Below are positions 31,974 to 45,680 of a stretch of DNA of 64,000 nt, in pieces; position 1 is the stretch's first letter, and each line of letters begins with the position of its first letter. The translations under genes were made by a program, and so were the position numbers. The notes beneath the pieces are model-generated. The model saw only the letters and a program-made list of their open reading frames with translations, made no database searches and was not told the DNA's origin. The DNA is from Cryptomeria japonica (taxonomy: Eukaryota; Streptophyta; Pinopsida; Cupressales; Cupressaceae): NCBI RefSeq assembly GCF_030272615.1, contig NC_081413.1, positions 24,789,966 to 24,853,965 of the forward strand, in the 5' to 3' direction.

Positions 31974-34900
31974 AATTAGATGGGATGATAAGGTTTCGGG
32001 ATCTTGATCTTGATCTGTTTTAACATGTGTTTCTTTATGCTCTAAATTATCCTCTAGACATGAGGTTGGACTTTGGATATGCATGGGGGATTCAGCAAGG
32101 GATCAATGGTTTGGCATGAAGGAAATTGTGTAGAGAGAATTGAAAAATAGAAATTAGGAAAATTAGAATGAATCAACCACACATAGCATATGCTGACTTC
32201 ACACAGCTACAACAGAGATAGTGGGATTGGAGAACAGATGTGGAGGACACCGGGATGATAGAGGAGTATGAGAGATGGTTTGCACGATGATGGCCAGTGC
32301 CATTGACAGATCCTGATATTTTTGGTACCTAAGAGAAAGGAGGACTTCCCACTCGTGGGAGAGGAGGAGGGAGATGATGAGGACAAGGAGGATGAGGGCG
32401 GGGATGAGGATGAGGGGGACGATGAGGATGAAGATGATGAGAGGGATGACGATTATGTGCCAGATTCAGGTGATCAGGAGCCATTGCATGATATACCCAT
32501 AGAGTCGGAGACAGCTAGCATAGAGGAGATGGAGATGTGCAGGGCTACCATAGCGAGTCAGCATGATCACATTGTGACTTTAGAGAGACAAAATGCCATC
32601 TTGAGGACAGAGTAGGATCAGTTTAGAGCAGAGATAGCCAGACTTACAGCAGCTCGAGATACAGCAGTAGCTCAGGCACAGCTAGAAGAACAAAGAATCA
32701 CTGAGTATATTGGGTTGATTAGGGATGCCAGTGCACCAGAGATGGCATAGATGTTGGTAGAGACCGAAGAGGAGATACGCCATTGGAGGACACTATATGA
32801 GAGTGTAGTTCCACCAGAGCAGAGAGCAGCTTCATATCGAGCACGATTGAGGACAGAGAGCAGGGCACGCTCTCGGAGGTCAGTGATCAGCATGGGGGTG
32901 AGTGGACCTATGAGACCACCACAGCCAGGACCAGGGATAGGAGGGACATCATCTTTGAGACATGGTAGGGATGAGGAGGACAGAGGGAGCACCCAGTGAT
33001 AGAGGCACATGCTCCCTAGGACAGAGACAGATGTAGTTTGACATTTTGTAGTCAGCCTGCAGGCCATACTTAGGACAGACAGTCCAATTTTGTACTCCGA
33101 TATTATGTGGATATATGATATGATATGCATCGATATGAGGGGATGCAATGTGTTATGACTTATAGTTATTTTCTATGTATGGATGATGTATGCACTATTT
33201 ATTGTGGAACATGTATGAATAAATTTTGATGTGTTTTTGATGCATTTATAATATGAAATGGATAAAATGTTTGATGTGATGTTCGATATAATGCAAATGT
33301 ACTAACGAATGAATGCAGGATGCAGCATATGTGTTTGGGGAAATCGGAGCACTAGACCGAACTGATGGAAAAAATGTTAGTAAGAAGAAATGAGATAGAG
33401 GACAGTTAGAGACGAAAAAAAAACTTGCTTTCACTAATGCACTTTGTAGGTGAGAACCTTTATTTTAATGTAGCAAAATGGATGCGTAGCATCATGGCAT
33501 TGAAGGCCAGAGCTGAAATGCAACCCTTTTTGCAAAAGACAGACACATTGCAGACAAACAACAATCACAACAACAAAAAAGAAAGGGACCATGAACCATC
33601 CCGGTCACTCTAAATCACTCAGTGACATCATCGAGCAACATAGGAACATGATCGAAGATAAATCAATAAATGATAAGACTCACTAATTCCAACAAGTCAA
33701 ACAAACATCTTGATCTTCATTGTCAAAAGTTGAAAGTGTTGATAAGACGATCATGCTGTCTGGTTTCAGGGAATGCGGTACCCCATCTGAGACAGGACAC
33801 AGTTTGGTTTTGAGTATACCATACCCTGTATAAGACCCATGATAGTAGAGACAAGGACCAATGATTTTGAGGTTGATTGTTATGACAATTTTGATCAATT
33901 TGAATGTCTAGTTTGATTGAAAAAGTTCATCTGTTAATGCGTGATTTGTAGTAAAGCGCAGTGTTGGATTGCATCTAGTTGGAGGGATGCTCAGTGATTT
34001 GTCTTATGCACAAAAGGGATATATTTTTTTGCAAAATGCTTTTCAAGTTTTTATGATTTTTTCAGGACATTATTTGATGCTTAGGGATTTTTTTTCAGCA
34101 CATTTTTCATTTTTTTTGGACTATTATAGGACATTTTTCAATTTTTTTTAAATTATTTTAGGACATTTTTCCATTTTTATTTTTTTTTATTATTTCAAGA
34201 TATTATTTGATTTTTTTATTTTTGGATTATTTTAGGATATTATTTGATTTTTTTTATGATTTTGCCCCCAGTGTCTAGCAAGGCAAGGAATATGACAGGT
34301 GAATAAGTAGGCTTTCTGAAATGTTGGTGAATAGAGGGAAGACAAAGGCCTTTTACTATGGAGACAATATGGATGCAATTTTCAAGGGCTATTGCGTGAT
34401 GGGACAAGAGACTAGATATGACAATGTAAAGCAAGAACATGGCATGAGGGACATGTCAAGAGGTTTTTGAAACTATGTTTAAATTTTGCATCCTTATGTC
34501 AGATCAAGATCAAGGGATAGAAAAAGAGTGTATGGATAGTGATAAGATATGGATAGGATAAGCAAGACCAAGAATAGGCTAAGGGACATGGACTGAAGGT
34601 CAGGATAGGTTAAGGGATAGTGGCAGAAAGTTGCAATAAGCTAGGGAATATGGATGAAAGGTTACAATAAGCAAATGGATAAAGACCAAAAGCTGCAAAC
34701 AACATGCATGATGCTCTTGAAGATAGTCAGCCTTGTCAAGATCAAAAGGTGGAAAGGGAAACTGGACATGAGGGACAATAGGATAATGGAGGGTAATGAC
34801 AGGGGTTTGATAGGATACTGAAGGGCAATAAGATATGAAGAAGGAAACCTGCCCCCAAGTGTGGTGTGCAAGAAGTTCATAGACTACGCATAACACCTGT

Positions 34901-35190
34901 TTGCTAGGTTTTCATCATGGTACTTTCCTAAGGCGCCTGTTTGCCAGGTTTTCACCAGTGGACGAATTATTTTTTCTTTACTTTTTTTTTCTTTTTTTTT
35001 CGATCTTTTTTTTTTTTTGATGTTTTTTTTAATCTTTTTCAATAGAAGATGGACACATGATAGGGGATGGAAGAAGGACTTAAACATCTTTTTGTTTGGA
35101 TAGTAACCTTGAAATAAATGGACCATGACCTTTAAAAGTATGCTCAAAGACGTTGGTAGGATAAGGACATGGAAAATGAGATGAAACTAC
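31974..35190. repeat. Inverted mosaic block in unit C (3.2 kb)
   Basis: The same block as in B with the same joints: reversed ORF1 piece 31974-32126, linker to 32167, reversed PMD C-terminal half from ATG 32168, and reversed 3' non-coding region to 35190. It includes the T-rich minisatellite (34040-34260) and pyrimidine run (34970-35030). It differs from the B block by point changes and small indels only. Confidence 0.75.
32168..32999 (+). pseudogene. PMD C-terminal half inside the inverted block of unit C
   Basis: Starts MNQPHIAYADF and ends DRGSTQ at the TGA (32999). Total length is 832 bp, one more than in B. The extra base near 32322 (gatatttttggtacc against gatattccggtacc) shifts the frame ahead of the acidic stretch. 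It shares with B the stop in AREMA-stop-MLV (32748) and the one after LQQR, and has its own TAG after AILRTE at 32613. It encodes the acidic, coiled-coil and basic tail parts but no mobile domain. Confidence 0.6.
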
Positions 35191-36552
35191 CCAAAGTGAG
35201 TACGGCTAGAATACCTTGGCATTCTAACTCACTATAAACAAACACCTAATAGGAGAAAGCTTTGAAGGAAGGGTTACATGGGAATTGCAGTTACTTGGGA
35301 AGTGATGACGCTTGAACTCTTTCTCATATCAACATCTAAGTAGGACCTCACAGTCTAAATCATGCTTGCGCGACTACATTTGTTTGGTATCTTGGTGGGC
35401 TTAATGTCTCAATCACGCTTGCATGACACCAAGGAGTAACGCTTAATAGAAATCCTTACTAAACACCTTGTATTTAGAGCCCAAAAATCCTTCTAGTTCA
35501 TTGAGAAGGACAAGTTCGGATACTAGGAAGAGATACTAAGTTAGCCATGGGGAGATTTCCATGGGGACTGATGCTTGGCTGCCTTGAGAAGTGAGTGTTG
35601 TGGAGGCGAGCCCGTAGGGTCAAGCATCTATGTATTCTCATTGAATCCCATAACGAGTCTACCTCTCAAGTACCTAATGTCCTTTCCTACTATAAGAAAT
35701 GTGTGAATGAGCATGATTGTCTTGAGTCTATGTTAAAATATCTTGTCTTCTTTGCTTGTCAAAAGTTGAATTGTATCTCATTTTAAAAACAAGACAAATT
35801 GATTCAAAACAAGGTTAAACACAAGAACATTTCATCCAACAAAGATCAAAACACCTTCAAACATGGTTGTCAAACATTTTTCAAAATCTTGTCTCAACAT
35901 TCATGTCACTTAGATTTGGGTTCATCTTAGGTTTTCATTTTGCAAAGTCATTGTCAACTACCAAGGTTAGGTTTCACTTAGGTCATACTCCTTTGCATAT
36001 CAATAAGGGTCATCCATTTGCATGTGTCCTCTTGCATTAGAGTAATACCATTGTCATACATTCATATTTGCATACCCTAGGTCTCTTCATTAAGTTTAGG
36101 TCATTATCATATCATATTAGGGTTATTTGCATTGTAATTGTCCCTTTGCATATAGTGTCAAAACTAGGTTTTGTCATACTTGAGTAATCCAAATCTTTGA
36201 TAAACTCTAAGTCATTGTTAGGAGGTCTAAACCTTATCAAACTTTTGTCTTTTTTTCATCAATGTCATTTGGTCAAACCTTGCTTAGTATCCAAGCATAT
36301 AGGGGAGACATTGTCATTTTGTCCTTTTGTCACTTGGTGCTTTTGTCCTTTGAGGTCTAGACATCATTTCAATCTCCTAAGGGTCTCATTTTAAGAATTG
36401 CATTCATGAGTTTGTCAAAATCTTGAAAAACAACAAAAACATAGGTTGCATTCTTGCCATAGATTACATTTTCAGCTATTTAGGTTACATTTAGTTGCAT
36501 ATCATACATCATCCTTTTAAAATCCAAAATCCCAAAAACATTGCCTAGTGAC
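35191..36552 (+). other. Unit C leader, second part
   Basis: Collinear with A and D, including the 100-bp segment lost from B. No gene supported. Confidence 0.55.
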
Positions 36553-39369
36553 ATGTCTACTGAAACAAGGTTCCAAGCACCAATGATGCAACAACATTTG
36601 ACATATCAACCGACAATGCAATCACAATTCTATCCAACCCAACAACAAAGCAACATTGATCAAACTTTTTATGATGAAACAAGTCTCCAAATACAAAAAC
36701 TAGAGGAGAAACTAGCTCAAGAAGAGGAGATATTGGAACAAAGAGTGAAAAACGTTGAGAAGAATAGATCACAAATGTCCAAAATGTTTCGAAAATTTCC
36801 AGGTCGAAATCCAAAGATTGAGCCAATTGATGTAAGATCTCTTCTTGAACGATCAGACATGCCAGCTCTCCTCTCCCAAATAGAGATGATGAAACAATTT
36901 CAAGAAAGGAGACAACATCAATTTCAACATTATGTGCCTCCACAACAAGAACAAGAAGGTGTTTACTATCAATCTGATTTTCAACCAATACAACCAATGG
37001 TCCAACCAATGGTCCAATTTCAACAATATGTCCAACCAAATATACAATGTCAACAAATGGCTCAACCAATGGTGGAATATCAATGTCAACAACCACAACC
37101 AAACATTCAAAAACAAAGGTTGCAGCACACACCAACACAAGTTTCAAACATGTCAGAACAATTGAACCAAGACCAATATCAAAACATAACATCAGACTAG
37201 AACCAACTCCTTGCCAAAAAAGTTCAAATTCCAGATATAACTATGTCAAAACCTCGAAAGAAAGGTGGCTTTATTGCAATGCTCTTAAGGAAATTACCAA
37301 GTGAGTTCTTTGAAGAAGATCAAGATAATACACTTATGTCTAGCAATGCCTCATCCCCCCACAAACAAGTTGACTCTCCAGTGGCATCTATCCCTACACT
37401 TTTAGAAGTTTCACAAGAACCTTCCATATTGTCCTCATCTAATATAAAACCCAAAGATGCAATTATCCAAGAGCTATCCATAATTGATTGCCAAGATAAT
37501 CCAATTCATGATGCACATCCTTGTCATGTTTCAAAAATTCTAGACCCAATGCATCCATGCACTTTATTGCCATTACCTGTTTTAGAGGACCCCATTCGAA
37601 GTCCCTCTTCCTCATGTTCAAGCATTGATTCCTTGCTAGAATCCATCACAAATGTTCAAAGTGCATTTCCTTCATGCCAAACCATTGATCCCTTGTCAGA
37701 ATCCCCCATGCATATCCAAAGTCCAACCTCATGTCAAGAGGATAATTTAGAGCATAAAGAAACGCGAGGTAAAACAGATCAAGATCAAGATCCTGAAATC
37801 TTATCATCCCATCCAATTGTTGACCAGGATCTCATCTTCCCAAGAACTCATGATGATTCCCCTATTCATGTCCATCCTATCCAAAGTCCTATTGACACTC
37901 CATTCCCCGAGCAAGATCAAGATATCCCAGTCCATCCAATCCCAAACGATCCCCTTCTATTTCATGAACATAATATCCTTTCAAATCCCATTGACATTCG
38001 ACTTCCTAAGATAGATCAAGATATCCCTTCCATCCTTTCCGATGATCGCATTGAAAGTCAAGAGAAAAGCACCTTTAAAGAGGATTCTAATGATCTTCCT
38101 CCTTGTCAAGATCAAATTATTCCTTTAAATCCTCCACAAGATCCTCTTGTTCCTCCATCTCCACGTCCTAATCTAGCATATCCACTCCAAGATCGCATTT
38201 CTTTTGATGATCCCTTTAGTTTTCCCATTCCATCTCTTGAAGAGCTTGTCATTGAACCAAGTCCACTACACAATCCTAGTCCCCCTCATGATCCTAATCC
38301 CCTTCATGATTCTAACGTGTCAGTGCAAGATGTTAATGAACCCTCGACATGCATAATGGGTTCTTCCACTTTGGTGAAATCTGATCCACTTCAAGATCTC
38401 ATTATTTCTCTCATATCATATCCACCTCATAATGGACTCGCGTCTTCTTCCCAAAGAAAAGAGTATCCTACAAGTCAAGATATTCATAAAGGCAAAGGGG
38501 TAGATCTCCATAAGCAAGAATCCCTTCACGTGAAAGAAAATGTTAAGGGTCATGTCTACACAACTCACTCTCAAGATGTTGGTACCCCTACTAAATCCAA
38601 CATCCCTTCAAATTCCAAACATATCCCTTCACCATCATACTTTCCATCCATCTTAGGTTCTTATATCCCTTCGTCCTTTATGCAAGGTCAGCAAAGGCAC
38701 ACATCCTTGAGTAAATTTCATCAATCCAAAAGAAGTCCATTTCATTCATATCCATCCATGCATTCCTTTCATCCTCCAAGCAATTTGGATGCCAAGAGTA
38801 AACGTCATAACTCTAGCAATCCACCTGTATTCAAGGATCAACATGTCCAATATAATCAACATGTCAAAACAAAGAACAATATGATCTATAAAGCAAAGGA
38901 AAAATCCAAAAGGTCATAAAGGCCCATTGCTAGAAAACAAAAGTTAAAATCTATATGGTTTTCTAAATCCCTTGTGCAAGCAATGCACTCCAAGGAACCA
39001 CAAAAGCATGAAAAATCAAAAACCATGTGGATCCCTAAGTGGCTCCTTGAAGCACAAAAGCATAAAGAAACATCAAAATTGGCATCTAAAATTGCTATTC
39101 CTCCATCCAAACCTTCCAAGTCTATTCCTCCATCACCTTCTTCATCCATTTTGGGCCCTTATGTCCCAAGGTACATAGCCTTTCCTTCGTGAAAATCTCC
39201 ATATCGAAAACCCACTTTTCCTCCATCAGTCCATCACCCCTCAAGGTGTGTGCCAATGTCAATCTTGCCTTCATTTCCATCCACTGAAGCCCAATTCTTC
39301 CAATACCCTATCCATTATCCAATGCATATTTTCAATCCTTCGATCCCGTTGATCCCATCCTTTGCATAA
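36553..39369 (+). pseudogene. ORF1 of unit C, unknown protein, three in-frame stops
   Basis: ATG 36553 to TAA 39369, 939 codons, stops at TAG 37198, TAA 38917 (after KSKRS) and TGA 39190 (after RYIAFPS). The stretch 37243-38919 is the longest uninterrupted piece of this protein in A-C (558 codons). It covers the KKGGFIAMLLRKLPSEFF patch and the whole Pro/Asp-rich middle. It reads DIHKGKG where A and B have a stop, which shows that codon was Lys. The last third keeps the Lys-rich region and the two boxes, the first as SIWFSKSLVQAM and the second as TMWIPKWLLEAQ. Function unknown. Confidence 0.7.
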
Positions 39370-41701
39370 ATCCTTGCCTTAGTTTCATCTCATTTTCCAT
39401 GTCCTTATCCTACCAACGTCTTTGAGCATACTTTTAAAGGTCATGGTCCATTTATTTCAAGGTTACTATGCAAACAAAAAGATGTTTAAGTCCTTCTTCC
39501 ATCCCCTATCATGTGTCCATCTTCTATTGAAAAGGATCAAAAAAAAAAAAAGTGAAAAAAAAAGAAAAAAAAAAGTAAAGGAAAAATAATTCGTCCACTG
39601 GTGAAAACCTGGCAAATAGGCGCCTTGGGCAAGTACTATGATGAAAACCTGGCGAAAATTTGTCATGCGTAGTCTATGAACTTCTTGCACACCACACTTG
39701 GGGGCAGGTTTCCTCCTTCATATCTTATTTCCCTTCACTATCCTATCAAACCCCTGTCATTACCCTCCATTATCCTATTGTCCCTCATGTCCAGTTTCCC
39801 TTTCCACCTTTTGATCTTGACAAGGCTGACGATCTTCATGAGCATCATGCATCTTGTTTGCAGCTTTTAGTCCATCATAGCTTTTGGCCTTTATCCATTT
39901 GCTTATTATAACCTTTCATCCATATTCCCTAGCTTATTGCAACTTTCTGCCACTATCCCTTAACCTATCCCGACCTTCTGTCCATGTCCCTTAGCCTATT
40001 CTTGGTCTTGCTTATCCTATCCATATCTTATCACTATCCATACACTCTTTTTCTGTCTCTTGATCTTGATCTGACATAAGGACGCAAGATTTAAACATAG
40101 TTTCAAAAACCTCTTGACATGTCCGTTATGCCATGTTCCTGCTTTACATTGTCATATCCAGTCTCTTGTCCCATCACACAATAGCCCTTTAAAATTGCAT
40201 CCATATTGTCTCCATAATAAAGGGCCTTTGTCTTCCCTCTATTCACCAACATTTCAGAAAGCCTACTTATTCACCTGTCATATTCCTTGCCCTGCTAGAC
40301 ACTGGGGGCAAAATCATAAAAAAAATCAAATAATATCCTGAAATAATCCAAAAAAAAAATAAATCAAATTATATCCTAAAATAATCCAAAAAAAAAAAAA
40401 ATTGAAAAATGTCCTGAAATAATCCAAAAAAAATTGAAAAATGTCCAGCAATAGGCCAAAAAAAATTGAAAAATGTCATGAAATAATTCAAAAAAAATGA
40501 AAAATGTCCTAAAAAAATCCCTAAGCATCAAATAATGTCCTGAAAAAAATCTCTAAAAATGAAATAATGTCGTGAAAAAATCCCTAAAAAGTCATATAAA
40601 GTCCTGAAAAAATGAACACAAAAAAATTATAAAAACTCGAAAAGCATTTTGCAAAAAAATATATCCCTTTTGTGCATAAGACAAATCACTGAGCATCCCT
40701 CCAATGACACGCAATCCAACACTGCGCTTTAATGCAATCACGCATTAACAAATGAACTTTTTCAATCAAACCAACATTCAAACTAATCAAAATTGTCATA
40801 TCAATCAACCTCAAAATCATTTGTCCTTGTCTCTACTATCATGGGTCTTATACAGGGTGTGGTATACTCGAAACCAGACTGTGTCCTATCTTAGACGGGG
40901 TATCGCATTGCCTGAAACCAGATAGCATGATCGTCTTATCAACACTTTCAACTTTTGACAATGAAGATCAAGATGTTTGTTTGACTTTTTGGAATTAGTG
41001 AGTCTTATCATTTATTGATTTATCTTCGATCATGTTCCTATGTTGCTCGATGATGTCACTAAGTGATTTAGAGTGACCGTGATGGTTCATGGTCCCTTTC
41101 TTTTTTGTTGTTGTGATTGTTGTTTGTCTGCAATGTGTCTATCTTTTGCAAAAAGGGTTGCATTTCAGCTCTGGCCTTCAATGCCATGATGCTACACATC
41201 CATTTTGCTACATTAAAATAAAGGTTCTCACCTACAAAGTGCATTAGTGAAAGCAAGTTTTTTCTTCATTTGTCACTGTCCTCTGTCTCATTTCTTCTTA
41301 CTAACATTTCTTCCATCAGTTTAGATAGTCAGTTCGGTGTAGTGCTCCGATTTCCCCAAACACATATGCTGCATCCTGCATTCATTGGTTAGTACATTTG
41401 CATTATATCGAATATCACATCAAACATTTTATCCATTTCATATTATAAATGCATCAAAAACACATCAAAATGCATCCATACATGTTCCATAATGGTACAT
41501 AAATAGTGCATAAGTCATCCATAAATAGAAAACAACTATAAGTCATAACACATTGCATCCCCTCGTATCGATGCATATCATATCATATATCCACATAATA
41601 ACGGAGTACAAAATTGGACTGTCTGTCCTAAGTATGGCCAGCAGTCTGACTACAAAATGTCAAACTCCATCTGTCTTTGTCCTAATGAGCACGTGCCTCT
41701 G
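39370..41701. other. Unit C region between the convergent genes, non-coding
   Basis: Purine run at 39539-39580, copies of gaaaacctggcaaa (39603-39655), minisatellite at 40318-40610, and the conserved cgaaaccagactgtgtc segment at 40869. No gene. Confidence 0.6.
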
Positions 41702-43971
41702 TCACTGGGTGCTCCCTCTATCCTCCTCATCCCTGCCCTATCTCAAGGATGATGTCCCTCCTGTCCAAGGTCCTGGCTATGGTGGTCTCATAGGTCCACT
41801 CACCCCATACTGCTCACTGACCTCCGAGAGCATGCCCTGCTCTCTGTCCTCGATCGTGCCCGATATGAAGCTACTCCCTGCTCTAGTGGAACTACACTCT
41901 CATATAGTGTCCTCCAATGGCGTATCTCCTCTTCGGTCTCTACCAACATCTGTGCCATCTCCCGTGCACTAGCATCCCTAATCGACCCAATATACTCAGT
42001 GACTCTCTATTCTTCTCGCTGTGCCTGGGCTATTGTTGTATCTTGAGCCACTGTAAGTCTGGCTATCTCTGCTCTGAATTGATCCTACTCTATCCTCAAG
42101 ATGGCATTTTGTCTCTCTAAAGTTGCAATGTGATCATGCTGACTCGCTATGGTAGCCCTGCACATCTCCATCTCCTCTATGCTAGCTATCTCCGGCTCTA
42201 TGGGTATATCCTGCAATGGCTCCTAATCGCCTGAATCTGGCACGTAATCGTCATCCCTTTCATCATCTTTGTCCTCGTCGTCCCCCTCATCCTCATCCCC
42301 ACCCTCATCCTCCTCGTCCTCATCATCTCCCTCCTCCTCTCCTGCGAGTGGGAAGTCCTCCTATCTCCTAGGTACCAGAATATCAGGATCTGTCAATAGC
42401 ACTGACCGTCATCGTGCAAACCATTTCTCATACTCATCTGTCATCTCGGCATCCTCCACATTTGATCTCCAATCCCACTGTCTCTGATGTAGCTGTGTGA
42501 AGTCAGCATATGCTATGTGTGGCTGAATCATACTCCCCCACTGACTCGTCTCTCTGTGAGATCGAGCAAAGTGTGCAGTCCTCCTAAGTACATCTTGCCT
42601 CTCTCCAAACTGTCGTGTGACTCTCTCTGGCAGGTACATCTCAATCACTCTCTGGCAATTCACTGGTCACCCAATCAGGTACCTCTCCTATCTACAATAC
42701 GATAGCTCATCACTATCATTTGACCATCCAGGGCAATCACGATATGGCCTCCATGTGAACTCTCTTAGTCTATCTAACTCATGTCGCCAATACAATATGT
42801 ATCCAAACAGACCCTGTCTCAGTGCTCCCCCATAGCAGTACACATATGGTCGATGTGGTAATACCTGTCTCTCTGCAATCGGTCGACATATGGCTATGTG
42901 CTCAAATGCCGATACCTGTAACAATGTGACTCCACAACTCAAAGTCTACACTCCCTAATATGCTATCTGATGCAGCTGAAAAATACAGCATAGCAAGTAC
43001 ACAAGGTCCCCATGCGTACACCGTACCCTCTGTCACCATCCGCTCTAACACTCTTCCCCATCCAATTGGGAATCCCTATCCTCATCTGTCTCCTGCTAAT
43101 AAACATGCTATAACCACTACTATCACCACATATTGTCGATCATACTCTGATGCCATGGTCTCCCGACCGATCTCCCTCTCTACGATATCTAGATCATCTG
43201 TGTCGCACTCAAATAATCTACACAATGCATCTCTCCCTATCACTGGGTTATACTCTACCATCTCTCCATGAATCGGAATACAGAGGATATGCCATACATC
43301 CTCTAGTGTCACAATCGCCTCTCCAGTCGCCAGATGGAATGAGGAGGTCTCTGAATGCCATCGCTCTGCCAATGCGCTGAGTAGTCCTTCGTTTGCCCTA
43401 ATCTTGTGCATGAATGTGATATAGTATATCCCAAGTCCTGCTAACGTATCTCTATCCGTGCTCCTGAGTCTATGTCATAACACGAAGCAGTCTGGTTGGT
43501 TCTCCCGCGTGATCAACGAATACTGTCAACTCTGCATCACAATTGGGGCATATTTTGTCAGTTTTAGGGTTTTCTCCTACGGGCTGCATTTCCTTGTTTC
43601 ATTTCCAAATCAGGGTGTTTCTAATCTATTTTGACCTATCCTACCCTTATCCCCCCTTTCCAAATCATTCACATGCTGTTTTTGACCAAAATTGAGTTGC
43701 CAGGGCACAACTGTGCCTGTGTGCTGTATCCTGCGCCTGTGTTGCATCAACTTGCGCCTATGTACCCTACACAAGTGCAAGATGCGCTCACACAGGTGCA
43801 GAAGTCACTTTCTGCATTTTCTGTGGGCCCCGTAATGTCCCACAAGCAAGTCGAATTCATGAAATTGACAATATGGGTTTGTGAGATACATACCGCTGCT
43901 CCTGTGCCATCTGATCATCTGTAGGTGCGTTCATGTTCCCCGAGGTGATCTGCCATTGGAATGTTCACTAT
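41702..43971 (-). pseudogene. Antisense PMD protein gene, unit C
   Basis: The start of the mobile domain is intact here: MHKIRANEGLLSALAERWHS followed by ETSSFHLATGEAIVTLEDVW and IPIHGEMVEY (43411-43082), where A and B carry stops. The segment 42663-42409 also reads through CQRVIEMYLPERVTRQFGER to the acidic stretch, giving the best view of the domain's end. Decay elsewhere: ATG of exon 1 has become ATA (43971-43969), exon 1 holds a TGA, exon 2 (43532-41702, 1831 bp) has a TGA at its fourth codon and frameshifts, one of them a lost C near 41811. The copies complement each other, so the domain call is safer than any single copy suggests. Confidence 0.7.
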
Positions 43972-44344
43972 CTCTCTACAAGTGTCCTTTTCCAGAGCAA
44001 CAAATTCTCCTCTTTGGCTAGTGCAAATGAGCTCTTTTCACTCTCTTTGTTTCATTTATAGATCTTTGTCAGTGCATAGATGGACGTGCACCCTCTCAAT
44101 CTTATGCTGGTTGTTGTCTTTTGTACCTCCAATTGCTTGTCATTCATGCATCTGATCTTCGATTGTCAGTCTGTTTGCTCCTATCATATTCTATCATTCT
44201 TATCGATCAATTGGCCTCTTTTCTGGATGTTTTCGGCCAATTCCTCGAGGGGGCATCCATATGTCATTGTCAGTGTCTGGGGCATTTTCATTATCATTCT
44301 TTGAAACAACGCTTAAAATCACATTGTCTCGAAGAGGGGCAAAA

Positions 44345-45680
44345 TGTAGACATCTAAAAATGGTCAATGCTTGCGGAATCATACTTTAACATTTGCACAT
44401 TGCCTTATTTTAGGGTTTTTGCGTCGCATTAACATTTCTCCTATGATTCACACTTGGTCTTTATCATTTGCGAGCATCGAGTCTTTCTTCCGCATTCTTC
44501 ATTTGTCTCGCTTTCGAATTTGGTCTTGTCGATAACAATATTTGTCATGATTTTGGTCAATCTTATCCTGTCGCATCAATGTGCGTAGTCATTTGTCATC
44601 ATTTTGGACATCGTCAATCCTAATTAGGGTTTTTGTCCTCTTATCAATCTTGTCATCATGCGATCGATTTGTCATCGATCGTTGTCATTTTTAATCTTAT
44701 TATCTTGCGATTGATTTGTCATCGATCCTTGTCCTTTGATCAATTTGTCATCAATCTTGTCATCTTGTGATCGATTTGTCATCGATCGTTGACATTTTCA
44801 ATCTTGTCATTTTGCATTCTATTTTTGTCATCAATCCTTGTCTTCTTGTCAATTTTGTCATTTTGCGATCGATTTGTCATCGATCGTCGTCCTTCTCAAT
44901 CATGTCAATTTGGGTCAATTAGTCATTGTTCCTCGTCAATTGGCGCATCGATCAATCAAATCGTTTGTCAACATTGGTCCTTTGTTAGTCATAATCATGA
45001 TCAAATCGAATCAATATCAATTATCCTTTGTCAAGACCTAATTGTCATCCTTGCATTTCTAATTCATCTTTTAGGGTTTCATGATTTTATTCATTTAACC
45101 CTGTTTGTCATTTCCCCCTCTAGGATTAATAAATTATTTATTTATCCTAAGTCTTCGTGTCACAGTTAAATGTTTAATTTAATTGGCTAACTAATTATTC
45201 CTCTTTTTGTGAATTAATTAATAAATGGCAAATTATTAATTGATTTACCTAATTTCTTCTAATTCCTAATTTCCTAATTTTTCATCAATTTCTAATTCCT
45301 CCCTCTTTGTGAATTAATTAATAAATGAAAAATTGTTAATTAATTCACTTAATTTCCTAATTTCCTCATTTTCTAATTTTTCCTAATTTCTAATTCAATT
45401 TCCTCCTATTTTTCTCCTAATTTCATGGGAATGACTTTTATTTTGTCATAATTTGTCATAATTGACAATCAATCAATTTTGACATAGAAATTTGTCATAA
45501 TTTTGTCATGAATTATCAATCAATCAATCTTGCATAGAAAGTGCAAATTTGTCATAATTTGTCATAATTGACATTCTTGATTTGTAATTTCCATTCGAAT
45601 CTCTTCATGCTAATCTTGTCATCTCTCCAATTTGTCTATAAATTGGATGAATTTCTTCAATCCCAACTAATCACTTTTTT
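44345..45680 (+). repeat. First, 3'-truncated LTR at the C/D boundary
   Basis: It starts tgtagacatctaaaaatgg and follows the complete LTR up to caactaatcactttttt, just past the TATA-like tctataaattgg (45637-45649), where the second LTR begins. It carries an extra local duplication in the atcgat/ttgtcat region (about 44680-44810). The final 300 bp or so (presumed R and U5) are absent. Confidence 0.75.
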